NCBI RefSeq assembly: GCF_964340395.1
Contig: NC_135564.1
Coordinates: 23,851,387 to 23,915,386 of the forward strand
Source of the DNA: Glandiceps talaboti
Lineage: Eukaryota > Hemichordata > Enteropneusta > Spengelidae
Length of the DNA stretch: 64,000 bases
Direction: 5' to 3'
Below are positions 35,514 to 48,316 of this stretch, piece by piece (the stretch's first letter is position 1; every line of letters starts with the position of its first letter). Made by a program: the position numbers and the translations under genes. A model generated the notes under the pieces. The model was given only the letters and a program-made list of their open reading frames with translations. It did not search any database and was not told where the DNA came from.

Positions 35514-37112
35514 TAGCACAACTGAACTGAGGTTCAGTGGTGCTATAGGGATCGCCTGGCGTCTGTCTGTCTGTGTGTGTGTGTGTGTGGATGTGTGTGT
35601 GTGTGTGTGTGTGTAAACAACTTAAAGTCAAAAACTGCTGAACCGATTGCCATGATATTTGGTGGGTCCATTACCTTTGGTGTCTAGTTGGGAAATTGTT
35701 CAAATCAAAATGATCGCATCTTGGTCAAAAAACTTAAACTCAGAAACTACTGGGCAGATTGGTGCGAAATTTGGTGGGAAGATTCTTTAGGGGGTGTAAA
35801 GTAAGATTTGTTCATGACATGATGATTCCATCAGTGATATGCAAATTAGGGCTAAAAATGTGTCTTTTTGGTTAAAAATCTATAATTCCAAAACTACTGA
35901 GCAGATTGGGCTGAAATTTGATGGGGATGCATCTAGGGATGTATGGATGAAGATATATTGAGCATACAATGATTCCATGAGTGATATGCAAATTAGGTGT
36001 AAGAATGTTCATTTTTGGTCAAAAACTTATATCTCAAAAAGTACTTGGTCAATGAGTCTGAAACTTGGCGAGATGTGTCTGAAACTGTTATTCTGCAGAT
36101 TTTCTTCAAAATATTTTGACAAAATTGGCCCTAGCGACCATGACCACGCCCTTTAGCAACAACCAAATGGCAGTATATTTTGGTCAAATAACAACATCTG
36201 GTAGGCAAGTTAGTAAACATTTAAAAAATGTATGCAAATATCCTAGCAACCATGACCACGCCCATAGCAACAGCCAAACAGTGGTGTATTTCACAAAGAT
36301 AACAGGGTTTAATAGACAATTGAATAAACATTCAAAAAATGTATGTAAATTTGCATAGCAACAAGACCACACCCATAGCAACAGCCAAATAACCATGTAT
36401 ATTGCAAAGATAACAACAGGAATAGAAAGACAAATGAATAAACATTCAAAAAATGTATGCAAATACCCTAGTAACCATGACCACGCCCATAGCAACAGCC
36501 AAACGGTGGTGTATTTCACAAAGATAACAATGGGGTTTAATAGACAAATGAATAAACATTCAAAAAATGTATGCAAATACCCTAGTAACCATGACCACGC
36601 CCATAGCAACAGCCAAACGATGGTGTATTTCACAAAGATAACAATGGGGTTTAATAGACAAATGAATAAACATTCAAAAAATGTATGCAAATACCCTAGT
36701 AACCATGACCACGCCCATAGCAACAGCCAAACGGTGGTGTATTTCACAAAGATAACAATGGGGTTTAATAGACAATTGAATAAACATTTAAAAAATGTAT
36801 GTAAATTTGCCTAGCAACAAGACCACGCCCATAGCAACAGCCAAATGATCACGTGTATTGCAAAGACAATATCAGGAATTCATACACAAGTGAACAAAAA
36901 CATACATAAATATATGCAAATATATCTAACAACATGACCACGCCCATAGCAACAGCCAAATGATAGCATTTATCGTAAAGATAGCAACATGGTTGGATAG
37001 GCAACTGGATAGTTATTCAGCAAATGAACACCTATTGTTAGCATGGACTAGCATATGGATAAACATTTTAAAAAGCTACAGTTGTGCTACAACGTCATTG
37101 GCGGTATTTTTG
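35514..37112 (+). mobile_element. Family A interspersed element, copy 7 (longest, full length)
   Basis: It has a perfect left arm (35514-35523) and a perfect right inverted arm AGTTGTGCTA (37080-37089). The CTGT/(GT)n tract is interrupted once by GGAT. The body matches copies 3 and 10 closely. The tandem part is the longest, with three near-identical 114-bp units starting at 36474, 36588 and 36702. The long frames on both strands here exist only because 114 is divisible by three. Confidence 0.88.
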
Positions 37113-37479
37113 ATAATTTTGTCACCATGTACTGTCCACTTAATAGCAAAAGACGTTAGCACATAGCTCTGTACATTGTACAGGTGATGATTGACATTCA
37201 ATTGTACAAGCCGATGAAACCACTATGAAAGGGCTACTATGATCATAAAGAAAATCGTACAATACGATCAGGAGTTTGAAGACATGAAATGAAATGTTAT
37301 TTTTTAGCAGGTATGAGTGACTACATGTATGTATTGTATGAACTACATAACCAACAAGTGTAATCATAGTCGTACCAAGTGACTAGCCAGTATAAGTGAT
37401 TAAATGCACGTGTTAAACTACGTAACCCAGAGGTCGCGTTAACGTGTGATTTGTGCGTATTTGATGCACTATTTGACAC

Positions 37480-37598
37480 TTGGGAGGCATATCTAAGTCT
37501 GTTTGATTTAGGTTCACAAGTGTTGTTGCGTGATCAGAGTAGTGATAATTCCTTAAAACCCAATCATAGCGGGGACTATGTCATTCTCAATGACTTGT
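37480..37598 (+). mobile_element. Family D element, 3'-end fragment
   Basis: It matches 12540-12653, including the inverted arm GCGGGGACTA (37569-37578) and the GTCATT-CTC-AATGAC hairpin (37580-37594). The rest of the element is absent. Confidence 0.75.
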
Positions 37599-38048
37599 AA
37601 ATTTGTGTTTCTTTTTTTTAGGCTCACTCTGTCTTTCACTGATGTTATGTTATAACCCATTGGATCCTTATTCAAACAAGGTCGACAATCCTTGGAATTG
37701 AATTTATAATACATGTTTTCTAAATGATTACTCATGCTGATGTGGTTACAATTAAAAAACAAACATTCGTTCTTTAGCAGTGACCTTGTCCTTCTCATAA
37801 AACTCACTGATAAACTGTAGCTTCATTCCCAAAACATGCATGCTATCACCAACGGCAACGTAATCAAGATGAATCAATGGGGAATCCACACGTATAATGC
37901 ACATTACACAAGATGTAAGGTGACACTATTCATGCAGTGTTCCATCAGAGATACAATGGCAACATCAAACAGACATATACCTTGAAATCCAGTAAAAGTA
38001 ATATGTTCCTTTTGTCCCATTTTCCTGCTTGAACCTCATAAATCATTT

Positions 38049-38172
38049 TAGCACAACTGAACTGAGGTGAAATATCTGTGTGTGTGTGTGTGTGTGCAAG
38101 GATGCATGGGTTTGGTGAGGTGAAATGTCTGTGTGTGTGCATGCATGTGTGTGTGTGTGTGTGCATGCAAGG
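38049..38172 (+). mobile_element. Family A element, 5'-end fragment with duplicated microsatellite
   Basis: TAGCACAACTGAACTGAGGT is followed by a (GT)n tract, then a ~60-bp local duplication containing GCAAGGATGCATGGG. No family A body follows. Confidence 0.6.
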
Positions 38173-39230
38173 ATGCATGGGCTTTGGTGTAGCTTTGTGT
38201 GAGAAAGGAAAATTCAATGTGTGTTTCGATCTTGCCTATTGCTACTCCGAGTCCAGTCGTCATTTCATCGACATAATATTGTAACAGTTCCAGGGGTAAC
38301 AGTAGGTCTGTTAGCAAGATTATTGTAACATTGTAGCGAGTATCAAAGCATCACCAGCCCGATCACCAACCATGATTAGAAATTGTTACAAGTTTGGCAC
38401 ACGATTTGACATACTACAAGCTCACACATGGCAATACTAGGGCTTTGGGAAGTGTAGTTGAATTTCCGGGTTGTGGAAGTACGGTATTGACTTTTATTAC
38501 TTTTACATGTTCTAAAAGAATAAACTACTTTTTTATGTTTGTCAGTACAGTACAGTAGCATTCCTAAATCAATGGTCAAGTTGAGTTGAGAAATCATTAT
38601 GTTACGCAACACGAGGTGTCCGTACATAAACATTGAGACACAAGGGCTGAACATATTCAGTTATTCATAACGCGATATTTCGTTACGTAAATGACGTTTT
38701 TATTCAAAATTTTGAAGAAGAAAATTATTTTTGGTGACCTCTAAATCTAGTCACATCAAACCGTACAATAACGAAGACAAACTTTAGTTTTTAATTTGTT
38801 TTTTTCTGGATATGTCTGAATTAGACTAACGAATGCTGCGACTCAAATCTTACACGATCAATGCACCAGCTTGACGAAACGACTACTTAGGGGATAGGAC
38901 AGAGGTTTCTCCGTTTAATCTTAGCGTGCAAACATGGTTTTGAAACCAACGTCTTGCTTAGTGTCGATTGTCTGTTAAATGTTTTGTGACATATTATGGG
39001 AACCCTTGTTAATTTCTTCTCGTCCACATCAGACAATTAGATGTCATTCAAGAATATACTTTAGTGGTCAACAGCCCTGGAAAATGGCCAAAATCGATAT
39101 GAATACCCATGGAAAACTGACGAAAAACCTCTGGAAAGTCCTGGAATTTTGTTTTGCTTTAAGTGTATGAACCCTGAAATATTTACTTACATACATTACA
39201 TTGGAACGTATGCATTTGTACTCTATCCTT
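38173..39230. other. Unique intronic sequence, nothing recognised
   Basis: No supported gene or repeat. Confidence 0.35.
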
Positions 39231-40094
39231 TAATAATAATAATAATAATAGCACTTGTAAAGTGCCATTTATCCTAAAAGTTCATATGCGCTGAACACTA
39301 CAAAAGCAGTAAAAACTGCTAGTGGAAAACACACTAAATTTAAAAAAGTCTGATGCAATAAAAGTCACTAATGACAAACAAGAATCACTGGTAAAATGTC
39401 AAGAAATACCTTGAATTCAATCTGTTCAGAAATTGGAAGCCAATGGAGGTTTTGAAGAACTCCAGTAATGTGGTCATGCTTTCTGGTTTTGGTGATAAAT
39501 TGAACAGCAGTGTTCTGTACAAGCTGATGTTTCCTTATACTGCTAAGGGGAACACCATACAATAAGCTGTTGCAATAATCTATCCTGAATGTAACAAAGG
39601 CATGGACTAGTAGTTTGACTGCATCAGTTGTGAGATACTTTCTGATTTTAGCAATGTTCCTGATATGATAATATGATGATTTGCAGACTTGTGTCACTTG
39701 CTTCTCCATGTCCATATGGGAATCAAATGTAGTGTCAAGGTTTCTTGCTTCAGTTGCAGGTATGATTTCATTTCCATTGATCTTCATTGGTGGTAAATTC
39801 AGTTTAGATAGATTCTGATCAGACCCAAAATACAGCACCTCTGTCTTGTTAGTGTTTAACTTCAGGAGATTATCCGTCATCCACTCATGAACACATGATA
39901 CACAGTTCTCCATAGTTACATGAAATGGTAATGTGGAGATCCTTGATTTGGAAACTTAATATACAGTGAACTATCATCTGCATACAAGCATAATTCAATG
40001 TTGTGTTGTCTAATAATGTTGCCCAAGAGAATTGTCCCAATACAGAGCCTTTTGGGACACTGTACTGAAGACCGTGCGAGTTAGTTAGTTTCAT
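39231..40094 (-). pseudogene. Decayed LINE (Jockey-superfamily) reverse transcriptase fragment
   Basis: Read on the - strand, the fragment begins near VPKGSVLG (RT box 4, ~40070-40045). The catalytic YADD box at 39984-39973 is in another frame and is followed by an in-frame stop. The longest open part (39913-39368) has MTDNLLKLNTNKTEVLYFGS, FDSHMDMEKQVTQVCKSSYYHIRNI, DYCNSLLYGVP, and DHITGVLQNLHWLPI. These are typical of CR1/Jockey-like RT C-termini. A 3' untranslated stretch ends in a (TAA)n tail at 39231-39250. It is 5'-truncated and frameshifted, so inactive. It is a different family from the LINE at 2.5-3.6 kb. Confidence 0.8.
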
Positions 40095-40255
40095 TTTATA
40101 CTCAAATGTCCATTATATAGAGAATGACGAGTCCGTTTTATTAAGCCATGTTATTGGGAAAAAACATCCGCCTTTAAACTTGTACAACTACTATCCATGG
40201 AAAATGTAAAGCAGCTTTGCAATTTAGGTAGATATTTAAAAGAAGCAGGCATCCT

Positions 40256-40690
40256 ACGAATTTTCCATGTCCAAAGCCATAACTCAGACATGCTTGAACA
40301 GATCTCATTCAAAGGTATTAGGACAGTGTTCTATGCATACATGTGCATATCCATTTTCGTTGTGATACAATCCGATATGGCTGACTGGCAGCGATTTTGT
40401 TGGCGCAGTTTTCATGTCCAAAGCCATAACTCAGACATGCTTGAACAGGTCCCCTCCCGTACCCATCCTTTATTGTTGAATGATTTATTCCATCACGTCA
40501 TCTTGAAGAGTAGGCATGTCCCATGTCCAACTAGGAGACACAACATGAGTAGGCATGTTCCATGTCCAATGAGCAGACACAACATATCTAAGTCTGTTTG
40601 ATTTAGGTTCTACTCTGTAGGTGTTGGTGTAGGTGTTGTTGTGTGATCAGAGTAGTGATATCAAGAAAATGACAACATTAACTGCCAGTT
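40256..40690 (+). mobile_element. Family D element, copy 4 (5'-truncated, rearranged tail)
   Basis: It begins inside a tandem unit (TTTTCCATGTCCAAAGCC) and reaches CTTGAACAG at 40448. It then continues into a tail related to 12475-12620 (CCTTTATTGTTG, CATATCTAAGTCTGTTTGAT, GTGATCAGAGTAGTGATA). A ~40-bp piece of the tail is duplicated. It abuts the 55-bp satellite. Confidence 0.7.
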
Positions 40691-40702
40691 CCTTAAAACT
40701 AC

Positions 40703-43700
40703 ATTGTAATGTACAATTGATAGACAGTCTATGATTCCATGTAGCCTGTAGGTTGACATTGTAACATACAGTTGATAGACAGTCTTACTATGATTCCATG
40801 TAGCCTGTAGGTTAACATTGTAACATACAGTTGATAGACAGTCTGTGATTCCATGTAGCTGTAGGTTAACATTGTAATGTACAGTTGATAGACAGTCTAT
40901 GATTCCATGTAGCCTGTAGGTTAACATTGTAATGTACAGTTGATAGACAGTCTGTGATTCCATGTAGCCTGTAGGTTAACATTGTAATGTACAGTTGATA
41001 GACAGTCTATGATTCCATGTAGCCTATATGTTAACATTGTAATGTACAGTTGATAGACAGTCTATGATTCCATGTAGCCTGTAGGTTAACATTGTTATGT
41101 ACAGTTGATAGACAGTCTGTTATTCCATGTAGCCTGTAGGTTAACATTGTAATGTACAGTTGATAGACAGTCTGTGATTCCATGTAGCCTGTAGGTTAAC
41201 ATTGTAATGTACAGTTGATAGACAGTCTATGATTCCATGTAGCCTGTAGGTTAACATTGTAACATACAGTTGATAGACAGTCTATGATTCCATGTAGCCT
41301 GTAGGTTGACATTGTAATGTACAGTTGATAGACAGTCTATGATTCCATGTAGCCTGTAGGTTAACATTGTAATGTACAGTTGATAGATAGTCTTACTATG
41401 ATTCCATGTAGCCTGTAGGTTAACATTGTAATGTACAGTTGATAGACAGTCTGTGATTCCATGTAGCCTGTAGGTTAACATTGTAATGTACAATTGATAG
41501 ACAGTCTATGATTCCATGTAGCCTGTAGGTTGACATTGTAACATACAGTTGATAGACAGTCTTACTATGATTCCATGTAGCCTGTAGGTTAACATTGTAA
41601 CATACAGTTGATAGACAGTCTGTGATTCCATGTAGCTGTAGGTTAACATTGTAATGTACAGTTGATAGACAGTCTATGATTCCATGTAGCCTGTAGGTTA
41701 ACATTGTAATGTACAGTTGATAGACAGTCTATGATTCCATGTAGCCTATATGTTAACATTGTAATGTACAGTTGATAGACAGTCTATGATTCCATGTAGC
41801 CTGTAGGTTAACATTGTTATGTACAGTTGATAGACAGTCTGTTATTCCATGTAGCCTGTAGGTTAACATTGTAACATACAGTTGATAGACAGTCTGTTAT
41901 TCCATGTAGCCTGTATGTTAACATTGTAACATACAGTTGATAGACAGTCTATGATTCCATGTAGCCTGTAGGTTAACATTGTAACGTACAGTTGATAGAC
42001 AGTCTATGATTCCATGTAGCCTGTAGGTTGACATTGTAATGTACAGTTGATAGACAGTCTGTGATTCCATGTAGCCTGTAGGTTGACATTGTAATGTACA
42101 GTTGATAGATAGTCTTACTATGATTCCATGTAGCCTGTAGGTTAACATTGTAATGTACAGTTGATAGACAGTCTGTGATTCCATGTAGCCTGTAGGTTAA
42201 CATTGTAATGTACAGTTGATAGACAGTCTATGATTCCATGTAGCCTGTAGGTTAACATTGTAACATACAGTTGATAGACAGTCTATGATTCCATGTAGCC
42301 TGTAGGTTAACATTGTAATGTACAGTTGATAGACAGTCTATGATTCCATGTAGCCTATATGTTAACATTGTAATGTACAGTTGATAGACAGTCTATGATT
42401 CCATGTAGCCTGTAGGTTAACATTGTTATGTACAGTTGATAGACAGTCTGTTATTCCATGTAGCCTGTAGGTTAACATTGTAACATACAGTTGATAGACA
42501 GTCTGTTATTCCATGTAGCCTGTAGGTTAACATTGTAACATACAGTTGATAGACAGTCTATGATTCCATGTAGCCTGTAGGTTAACATTGTAATGTACAG
42601 TTGATAGACAGTCTGTGATTCCATGTAGCCTGCAGGTTGACATTGTAATGTACAGTTGATAGACAGTCTATGATTCCATGTAGCCTGTAGGTTAACATTG
42701 TAATGTACAGTTGATAGATAGTCTTACTATGATTCCATGTAGCCTGTAGGTTAACATTGTAATGTACAGTTGATAGACAGTCTGTGATTCCATGTAGCCT
42801 GTAGGTTAACATTGTAATGTACAGTTGATAGACAGTCTATGATTCCATGTAGCCTGTAGGTTAACATTGTAACATACAGTTGATAGACAGTCTATGATTC
42901 CATGTAGCCTGTAGGTTGACATTGTAACGTACAGTTGATAGACAGTCTATGATTCCATGTAGCCTGTAGGTTAACATTGTAATGTACAGTTGATAGATAG
43001 TCTTACTATGATTCCGTGTAGCCTGTAGGTTAACATTGTAATGTACAGTTGATAGACAGTCTGTGATTCCATGTAGCCTGTAGGTTAACATTGTAACATA
43101 CAGTTGATAGACAGTCTATGATTCCATGTAGCCTGTAGGTTAACATTGTAACATACAGTTGATAGACAGTCTGTTATTCCATGTAGCCTGTAGGTTAACA
43201 TTGTAACATACAGTTGATAGACAGTCTATGATTCCATGTAGCCTGTAGGTTAACATTGTAATGTACAGTTGATAGACAGTCTGTGATTCCATGTAGCCTG
43301 CAGGTTGACATTGTAATGTACAGTTGATAGACAGTCAATGATTCCATGTAGCCTGTAGGTTAACATTGTAATGTACAGTTGATAGACAGTCTATGATTCC
43401 ATGTAGCCTGTAGGTTAACATTGTAATGTACAGTTGATAGACAGTCTGTGATTCCATGTAGCCTGTAGGTTAACATTGTAATGTACAGTTGATAGACAGT
43501 CTATGATTCCATGTAGCCTATATGTTAACATTGTAATGTACAGTTGATAGACAGTCTATGATTCCATGTAGCCTGTAGGTTAACATTGTTATGTACAGTT
43601 GATAGACAGTCTGTTATTCCATGTAGCCTGTAGGTTAACATTGTAATGTACAGTTGATAGACAGTCTGTGATTCCATGTAGCCTGTAGGTTAACATTGTA

Positions 43701-45657
43701 ATGTACAGTTGATAGACAGTCTATGATTCCATGTAGCCTGTAGGTTAACATTGTAACATACAGTTGATAGACAGTCTATGATTCCATGTAGCCTGTAGGT
43801 TGACATTGTAATGTACAGTTGATAGACAGTCTATGATTCCATGTAGCCTGTAGGTTAACATTGTAATGTACAGTTGATAGATAGTCTTACTATGATTCCA
43901 TGTAGCCTGTAGGTTAACATTGTAATGTACAGTTGATAGACAGTCTGTGATTCCATGTAGCCTGTAGGTTAACATTGTAATGTACAATTGATAGACAGTC
44001 TATGATTCCATGTAGCCTGTAGGTTGACATTGTAACATACAGTTGATAGACAGTCTTACTATGATTCCATGTAGCCTGTAGGTTAACATTGTAACATACA
44101 GTTGATAGACAGTCTGTGATTCCATGTAGCTGTAGGTTAACATTGTAATGTACAGTTGATAGACAGTCTATGATTCCATGTAGCCTGTAGGTTAACATTG
44201 TAATGTACAGTTGATAGACAGTCTATGATTCCATGTAGCCTATATGTTAACATTGTAATGTACAGTTGATAGACAGTCTATGATTCCATGTAGCCTGTAG
44301 GTTAACATTGTTATGTACAGTTGATAGACAGTCTGTTATTCCATGTAGCCTGTAGGTTAACATTGTAACATACAGTTGATAGACAGTCTGTTATTCCATG
44401 TAGCCTGTAGGTTAACATTGTAACATACAGTTGATAGACAGTCTATGATTCCATGTAGCCTGTAGGTTAACATTGTAACGTACAGTTGATAGACAGTCTA
44501 TGATTCCATGTAGCCTGTAGGTTGACATTGTAATGTACAGTTGATAGACAGTCTGTGATTCCATGTAGCCTGTAGGTTGACATTGTAATGTACAGTTGAT
44601 AGATAGTCTTACTATGATTCCATGTAGCCTGTAGGTTAACATTGTAATGTACAGTTGATAGACAGTCTGTGATTCCATGTAGCCTGTAGGTTAACATTGT
44701 AATGTACAGTTGATAGACAGTCTATGATTCCATGTAGCCTGTAGGTTAACATTGTAACATACAGTTGATAGACAGTCTATGATTCCATGTAGCCTGTAGG
44801 TTAACATTGTAATGTACAGTTGATAGACAGTCTATGATTCCATGTAGCCTATATGTTAACATTGTAATGTACAGTTGATAGACAGTCTATGATTCCATGT
44901 AGCCTGTAGGTTAACATTGTTATGTACAGTTGATAGACAGTCTGTTATTCCATGTAGCCTGTAGGTTAACATTGTAACATACAGTTGATAGACAGTCTGT
45001 TATTCCATGTAGCCTGTAGGTTAACATTGTAACATACAGTTGATAGACAGTCTATGATTCCATGTAGCCTGTAGGTTAACATTGTAATGTACAGTTGATA
45101 GACAGTCTGTGATTCCATGTAGCCTGCAGGTTGACATTGTAATGTACAGTTGATAGACAGTCTATGATTCCATGTAGCCTGTAGGTTAACATTGTAATGT
45201 ACAGTTGATAGATAGTCTTACTATGATTCCATGTAGCCTGTAGGTTAACATTGTAATGTACAGTTGATAGACAGTCTGTGATTCCATGTAGCCTGTAGGT
45301 TAACATTGTAATGTACAGTTGATAGACAGTCTATGATTCCATGTAGCCTGTAGGTTAACATTGTAACATACAGTTGATAGACAGTCTATGATTCCATGTA
45401 GCCTGTAGGTTGACATTGTAACGTACAGTTGATAGACAGTCTATGATTCCATGTAGCCTGTAGGTTAACATTGTAATGTACAGTTGATAGATAGTCTTAC
45501 TATGATTCCGTGTAGCCTGTAGGTTAACATTGTAATGTACAGTTGATAGACAGTCTGTGATTCCATGTAGCCTGTAGGTTAACATTGTAACATACAGTTG
45601 ATAGACAGTCTATGATTCCATGTATCCTGTAGGTTGGCATTGTAACATACAGTTGAT
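40703..45657. repeat. 55-bp tandem satellite, about 90 copies, with a 2,494-bp higher-order repeat
   Basis: The monomer contains AACATTGTAATGTACAGTTG, ATAGACAGTCTATGATTCCA and TGTAGCCTGTAGGTT; some monomers gain 4 bp (TCTTACTATG). Variant order is repeated: 40860-43162 reappears at 43354-45656 with a constant shift of 2,494 bp and very few differences. An additional partial repeat has a shift of about 760 bp near the left end. Each monomer holds the palindrome ACATT-GT-AATGT. Many - strand frames stay open by chance and are not genes. Confidence 0.92.
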
Positions 45658-45871
45658 GAAGTTCAAATTAGGGGTAAAAATATCATTTTTGTAAAATGAT
45701 AACTACACTGTATAGTATAAAAGTACAATATTTTACCAACTTTCTGTGTGAAGTGTGTTCTATAGTGTGTGAGTCATCACATGAAGCCACTAACCACTTT
45801 ATTACATTGCTAAAACAAAACTGCATAGTGGAAGAGCTGAACAGCAGAATCATTTCGACGTATATGTTACC

Positions 45872-45873
<2 letters not shown>

Positions 45874-45912
<39 letters not shown>

Positions 45913-45914
45913 AT
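45874..45914. repeat. (CA)n microsatellite
   Basis: A dinucleotide run about 65 bp before the terminal neogenin exon, near its acceptor region. Confidence 0.9.
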
Positions 45915-45979
45915 AGAGCTATTCTGACCAATAGGTCGCTTGTTATAAAACATAATGTGTACCTTTATTTTACTTATAG

Positions 45980-46081
45980 AACAAGTCATTTAGCACAGAG
46001 GATCTTAATGCAGAAATGGCTAACTTGGAAGGATTGATGAAAGACCTTAATGCAATAACAGCAACAGAACTGGAATGCTGA
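45980..46081 (+). CDS. NEO1: Neogenin/DCC-like, terminal coding exon with the P3-like motif
   Basis: The acceptor TTTTACTTATAG opens an exon in phase 0. The 33 residues read NKSFSTEDLNAEMANLEGLM, then KDLNAIT and a short ATELEC tail, with TGA at 46079-46081. The motif E-x-M-x-N-L-E-G-L-M-K-D-L-N-A-I-T is essentially the P3 helix at the extreme C-terminus of neogenin and DCC, which mediates receptor multimerisation and binding of cytoplasmic partners. This is the strongest single identification in the window. The end is a few residues different from the vertebrate proteins, as expected. Confidence 0.92.
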   Translation, partial: NKSFSTEDLNAEMANLEGLMKDLNAITATELEC

Positions 46082-48296
46082 GGCTGGTATGAATGACCAA
46101 AATATAGCAGGATATACAAAAGACAAAATGGACTTTGTAAATGTATAGATATTTACTGTAGATTGTAGTAAAAGAAAGTATCACTTAGCAAGAAAGTTAG
46201 ACTATGAGAAGCAGTAACAGTAATTCTATATTTTATGAATACTGTCAAATCTCATCATCTATATATGAGGAAAAAAGTGTTCTTATTTTGAACAGCAGGC
46301 TTTTTATTTCAATTATCCTGCCCTACTGAAGTTTCATAGATACTAGAATATGTTGTCCCCTAAGAAAGGACAAGTCCTGGAATAACTTGTCACCTATGAA
46401 TGCATAAATGGAATATATTGTCTCGTCGGAATTGATAAAAGGGACTGGAACATTAAGTCTGTAAAAGTGTTGTACAACTGATTTGCCTGAGGTACTTACT
46501 GAATATTAGAAAGACTTTAATCATCAGTACATTGTTTCCTTAATGAAAGACATCTGTGAAAGCTTGATATGGATTGGTTAGAAGAAGAGACATACAGTCC
46601 AACTTATGATAACCTACCAATCACAAAACTAGAATCATCTAGAAGTTTGGTAATGAGGTGGCAATGATCATTTTCCATAGAGTCGAAAACCCAGCCACAA
46701 AATACTATTTTTATGAAGTGTGTATATTATATTGTGTTAAGTTGTCAACAGTTTCTTTTTAGATATGACTATCAAAAAAACCAGAATTTTACATTTCCTT
46801 TTCTTTTTTATACATTTTTTTGCTGTACACCTGAAGATTTTCTTAAAAATTAATCTGTTTATCCACTGTTCATGGAAAATGAGATGAGTATGTAGGTGAG
46901 AATTGTATTTCTCGCACACTGTCACTTTTATGATGTGTTCCAAGTGAAATCCACGTCTGATTACATAGTTTTACTGGACTAAAAACCAGATTTGTACATC
47001 TTTCAAACTTTCAATGTTTTCATGTAGCCATTTGTCTTGTTTGTATGCTACAGTTCATTAGATACACAACTTCATTTTGTACAAAGGAGAGGATCCTTAG
47101 TTTTACCAATGATATAATTGTGAGTAGAGCCGTGGTCAAAAGGAATAGGTATGACAATATGCTACTAAGTTTGTTGTTTGTCTTTATAGTTTCCATATGC
47201 TGTATTCCAGAGAGAGATATTTACGACATGAAAGTATGTGTACAAGATTTTTCCTATACTGTTGATATTGTCATTGATGAACAGTCATGCTTCCTCATGG
47301 CATCAACAAATTTGTATTGTACAAAAGTGTTGCCAAATCATCTATTGTTTGCTGATTTCTCAACTAAAAATATGAAATCACATCTACTTAATACTCATCA
47401 GGAAAATGATATCTTTCCATTTGTATATATTAAACAAAAATTTATGACAGAATTGTCAGATAGGCTCTAACTTAGCTAAAAGAACTAAATCTTGAATCTG
47501 TCAAGACACTTATATAATATTTCTCAGTCTTGTTTTGCCTCAGTGAAAAGGCAATGACACTTTGCTAGGTCTTAAACTAGTTGTAACCTGGCTTCTATGC
47601 TCGGTGTCATTTCTAAAGTGTCACATACCAATCACAGACACGTACGTACCAACTCATTTTATCATGCCCTGTGGGCTGTTTGTGTTAGTTATACAATTCT
47701 AGCTTGTCTTAACCCGGAAGCAATGATGACAAAGTTTGCATATGCCAATGTTTATAGCAGAGTAATTGATGTGTGTGTAAAATCAATGAAACACATCTTG
47801 TGTTCATGAAGATGGCCTCCCCAATCAAAGCATCAAACATGTTCACCTTTGAACCTACCCTATCTTCCTCTTCAAAGGGGATTTCATAGCATTTTCAACC
47901 TATAAATCTGGCCTCTTTAATATCTTGGATTCACTTTGATATGAATTTTACCATGTTCTGTCCACACAGAGGAAAATGGGCAGAATCTAATTTATATGTA
48001 GTAGTAGATTTTCCTACTCACAGCCACACAAAGGATCATCCAGGAAATACTTGTCAGGTAACATGAGGAACATCCTGGCCCTAATATTATTATGACAAGG
48101 ACTTCTTCTGCCAGTGTTTAAAGTTAGAAGTATGCTACATTAAGGCACTTGATGCTACTGTCTTTATAATGTATTAGACTTAAAAGAAGACAAAAAATGT
48201 ACTTGTTGGATGTTTTTATCCCAATGCCATTATAAAAAAAAACAACCATCATGTATCACACCAAAATTTAATAAAAAAGATTTGATATTTAATGTT
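46082..48296 (+). other. Candidate 3' untranslated region of the neogenin-like gene
   Basis: Unique AT-rich sequence follows the stop codon directly, with no satellite or family A/D/E insertions until 48317. The clearest AATAAA is at 48270-48275, which would give a ~2.2-kb 3' UTR. A 141-codon frame at 47045-47470 has one hydrophobic segment but no recognisable family and I do not support it as a gene. The extent is inferred, not shown. Confidence 0.3.
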
Positions 48297-48316
48297 ATAT
48301 CTCATTATGGTTTTAT

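Larger units (their letters stand above)
6819..46081 (+). other. NEO1: Neogenin/DCC-family gene, 3' part (four exons, three introns)
   Basis: Four exons with canonical AG..GT borders join in phase: 87 nt (phase 2 in, 1 out), 165 nt (phase 2 in, 1 out), 158 nt (phase 2 in, 0 out) and a 102-nt terminal coding exon. Together they give about 169 residues and a stop. DCC/neogenin proteins are single-pass receptors for netrins (neogenin also for RGM) that steer axons and cell migration. Their cytoplasmic tails carry conserved P1, P2 and P3 motifs, and P2- and P3-like motifs are recognisable here. The introns are 17,452, 2,913 and 18,386 bp, and the two long ones are packed with satellites and transposable elements. 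Whether this is neogenin or DCC cannot be decided; many invertebrates have a single family member. Confidence 0.82.

Noticed and set aside
36184-36814. Long frames on both strands (187 and 139 codons)
   Set aside because: They follow from 114-bp tandem units of a family A element. The same peptide appears wherever the repeat occurs.
40661-45585. Many overlapping - strand frames of 76-100 residues
   Set aside because: All are translations of the 55-bp satellite in shifting frames, repeated exactly at the 2,494-bp shift.
47045-47470. 141-codon frame with a hydrophobic segment
   Set aside because: It has no recognisable family, AT-rich composition like its surroundings, and lies where the neogenin 3' UTR is expected.
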